In this document: piece by piece, positions 62,005 to 64,000 of the stretch
Layout: each line of letters starts with the position of its first letter
Position numbering within the stretch: position 1 is the first letter of the stretch
Origin: a virus
DNA: 64,000 nt
Direction: 5' to 3' (one strand)
IMG/VR virus record: IMGVR_UViG_3300035183_000733
Location: 309,760-373,759 of that record
Notes under the pieces: model-generated
What the model was told of the DNA's origin: nothing
Database searches by the model: none
What the model saw: the letters and a program-made list of their open reading frames with translations, nothing else
Translations under genes and position numbers: made by a program

Positions 62005-63768
62005 ATGTCGGCGAACAAGATAGTATTCAGCAGCAACAACACGCTCTCGGCGATAGCCAACTACAGGATAATATCCTACGACACGCCGTTCTCCGGAGTG
62101 GAGGAGATACAGGGCGTGGACGATAACGTGCAGGGAGTTCCCGCGGGCGGCATCGTTGTTCGATCGTTCAGGTGGAGCAAGGACTTCAAGTCCTGGTCGC
62201 TCTGGATGGACTATCTACCGAACGACCCGGCCCCTTTCGCGACCGTCGACATAACCGCAGACTTTTACATCGAGTTCCGCTACATGATAGCGGACGACCC
62301 GGACCAGAGCCCAGAGCTCGCACCGGGCACTCCAGTTTCGCCGGAGGTAGTGATATATTCGTTCGACTTCCTGCTGCGGTACGCAGAGGTCGACAAGTTC
62401 GCCGGGTACAAGCCGGTGACGATCTGCTCCGACGAGTTCGGGCAGATACCGGTGATGCTGCAGAAGGCGTTCAGCTTCAGCCCATACAACGTGAACAAGG
62501 GTGTCAACCTCTACAAGGAACTGTCGAGCATGGTCAACCAGACGTTCGGCCACGAGGTGAACTACTTCAGGGTGACCCCTCAGATGAGGAGCGCCGACGT
62601 GGTGTTCAAGGAGTGGACGCTCAAGCAGAGTCAGCAGCCGAGATGTCTCAAGATACTCGTGCCGAACAACGAGTTCCCGGATTCCAAGCCGCAGTACAAC
62701 CAGTTCGGCATCGACTTCGAGATACCGTTCGAGGTGCACATCGACCGCACGTACTGGGAGGCGATATTCGGCAAGCTGACGATGCCGCAGGAGAGGGACT
62801 ACCTCTACTTCCCGCTCATCAACAAGATGTACGAGGTGCAGAGCACCTACGTGTACAGAGACTTCATGCAGCAGCCGGTATACTTCAAGGTGATGCTCAT
62901 CAAGTACCAGAATAGGGCGGACGTGCTCAAGGACGACGACATCCAGGCGCTCATCGACGAGGCCACAATATCCACGGAAGAGCTGTTCGGCGAGGACATG
63001 AAGAAGGAGATCGAGAGACACACCAAGCCGCAGCAGTACGTGACGATAACGCACGAGCACGACCCTACGAGGGTCCGTGTAAACAGGAACATACCTATTC
63101 AGCGGTACGACTTCTACAACAACTGGACGCTCGTGGCCGAGCACTACTACAACCTGGCGGAACTCGACGCGCTCGACCCCGGAGCCGACGCTGTGATATA
63201 CAGGGCGGCGTCCAAGCTCGAGGCGACGGACTCGAGGGCGTTCACCTGCTGGTTCGCGCCGGACACCGGATCGCCCACGGCGCCGACGAGGCCGCTTCTC
63301 AGGGGAAGGAACGCATCCGGCATCGGCATGGACATAGACCTCATATTCTACACCGGGCTCGGGCAGGGCCAGGTGAAGGTTACGCTCAACTCCACGCCAG
63401 TCACGTTCCAGCTTACAGGGGTTCAGCTCGAGAAGGACGCGTGGTACGCCATCGTGGTTAACGTGTCCAACCAGTTCGCGCAGGCGAGCGTCGACCTCTG
63501 GGTGACGCAGCCGAATACGAGCGAGCTGAAGAATATATACCACAAGGCTCTGCCTATGCCTGTCACAGTATACGACGCGGCGCAGGAGTGGAAGCTCGTG
63601 GCGTCGCCGATAATAATGACTAACGTTCGCTTGTTTTCGAGGATGTTGGAAGACGAACATCAATCACTCGTGCTTAGCCAGCTAATAGTTAAGGATAGTG
63701 ACAAAGCTATAATAATCGATAATGCAAAACCTCTATTAAGGCTCGCAAGGGTGTCAAATCCTCGTTGA
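62005..63768 (+). CDS. Large baseplate/tail virion protein, 587 aa
   Basis: N-terminal beta domain (MSANKIVFSSNNTLSAIANY), a mid region with VMLQKAFSFSPYNVNKGVNL and RDYLYFPLINKMYEVQSTYV typical of phage baseplate components. A C-terminal laminin-G/concanavalin-like region has FTCWFAPDTGSP and DAWYAIVVNVSNQFAQASVD. Probably a wedge or fibre-attachment protein with a carbohydrate-binding-type end. Last 50 codons become A/T-rich, marking a recombination edge. Confidence 0.7.
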   Translation: MSANKIVFSSNNTLSAIANYRIISYDTPFSGVEEIQGVDDNVQGVPAGGIVVRSFRWSKDFKSWSLWMDYLPNDPAPFATVDITADFYIEFRYMIADDPDQSPELAPGTPVSPEVVIYSFDFLLRYAEVDKFAGYKPVTICSDEFGQIPVMLQKAFSFSPYNVNKGVNLYKELSSMVNQTFGHEVNYFRVTPQMRSADVVFKEWTLKQSQQPRCLKILVPNNEFPDSKPQYNQFGIDFEIPFEVHIDRTYWEAIFGKLTMPQERDYLYFPLINKMYEVQSTYVYRDFMQQPVYFKVMLIKYQNRADVLKDDDIQALIDEATISTEELFGEDMKKEIERHTKPQQYVTITHEHDPTRVRVNRNIPIQRYDFYNNWTLVAEHYYNLAELDALDPGADAVIYRAASKLEATDSRAFTCWFAPDTGSPTAPTRPLLRGRNASGIGMDIDLIFYTGLGQGQVKVTLNSTPVTFQLTGVQLEKDAWYAIVVNVSNQFAQASVDLWVTQPNTSELKNIYHKALPMPVTVYDAAQEWKLVASPIIMTNVRLFSRMLEDEHQSLVLSQLIVKDSDKAIIIDNAKPLLRLARVSNPR

Positions 63769-63807
63769 TTAGGCTGCTCGAGGGCTGAAAGATAAAGATA
63801 CTTGACA

Positions 63808-63944
63808 ATGAAGCACATTAAGAGGAGGGCAAGAAGAGATCGGTACCGGGCAAGATCCTGTACAGGTCATTCTCGTGGGACGAGAACAGCGGACAGGGTG
63901 ACTCTGACGAGTTTGGGGACATCCGTGTAGGCAGGGTGGAATAG
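63808..63944 (+). pseudogene. Leader-peptide micro-gene, frameshifted
   Basis: MKHIK then a one-base loss; restored, it reads MKHIKEEGKKRSVPGKILYR and SFSWDENSGQGDSDEFGD to TAG 63944. The MKHIK leader links it to the topoisomerase-type leader genes. Confidence 0.45.
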
Positions 63945-63973
63945 AGGTGGAATACAAAAAAATACTAAAAGAA

Positions 63974-64000
63974 ATGAAAATTCAGAGGTTCAACGATTTC
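63974..64000 (+). CDS. Partial gene with leader MKIQRFNDF, cut by window end
   Basis: Only nine codons are visible; MKIQRFNDF fits the MKxxxxFxxF leader pattern of the proposed capsid-targeted set. Confidence 0.4.

Noticed and set aside
1-64000. CRISPR arrays, rRNA genes and insertion sequences
   Set aside because: No regularly spaced direct repeats, rRNA segments or transposase genes with terminal repeats were seen anywhere in the window.

Overview
This window is part of the genome of a large tailed phage with a contractile, T4-like virion. The evidence is a packaging ATPase, tail sheath, tail tube, baseplate-type proteins, a tape measure and a run of tail-fibre genes in an order compatible with a T4-like myovirus. 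The likely host is a member of the Bacteroidetes: several accessory genes are preceded by TAnnTTTG boxes, the -7 element of Bacteroidetes sigma-ABfr promoters, and the fibres resemble those of Bacteroidetes phages. Nearly all genes are on the + strand. The exceptions are a three-gene block (40851-42314), one GIY-YIG gene and one decayed gene.

Layout. 1-3.8 kb: small accessory genes, including NYN, NADAR and metallophosphoesterase proteins. 3.8-7.6 kb: a cluster of 13 tRNA genes that by anticodon read only Lys, Met/Ile, Gly and Thr codons, interleaved with structured non-tRNA elements and an AT-rich foreign segment (about 6040-7015). 7.7-13.4 kb: a broken class-I release factor, an RNA ligase, DUF4326, RNase H-like, DUF4031 and DUF932 proteins, and a 2H phosphoesterase resembling the anti-CBASS nuclease Acb1. 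13.4-20.8 kb: packaging region with a candidate small terminase, an ADP-ribosyltransferase, APS kinase, a stand-alone terminase-ATPase paralogue and a large terminase carrying two inteins. 20.8-31.7 kb: sheath, tube, baseplate/hub and tape-measure genes. 31.8-50.2 kb: dCMP deaminase, sigma factor, transglycosylase, PD-(D/E)XK nuclease, DNA topoisomerase IB, CYTH protein, FEN-type nuclease and many small genes. 50.3-63.8 kb: fibres and baseplate-type proteins, including a collagen-like repeat fibre and a YadA-head-like repeat fibre.

Two promoter classes can be read. Virion genes and many small genes are preceded, usually by 5-50 bp, by a conserved GATATATAA box, proposed here as the late promoter. 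The sigma factor at 32582-33274 is a candidate to read it. Some non-virion genes instead have TAnnTTTG boxes. Rho-independent terminators separate many transcription units.

A set of genes behind GATATATAA boxes shares an N-terminal leader of the type MKHLKLFE / MKHIKSF. It resembles T4 capsid-targeting sequences, and some members contain LxE/IxE sites like those cut by the T4 prohead protease. Members include topoisomerase IB, an ADP-ribosyltransferase (whose late box was not found) and a deoxyribosyltransferase-like protein, so a packaged and injected protein set is proposed. About twenty short accessory genes carry single frameshifts or in-frame stops, many at homopolymers, while every long virion gene is intact. 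This could be decay or base-calling error, and only reads can decide. Coordinates of frameshifted genes cover the whole inferred gene.
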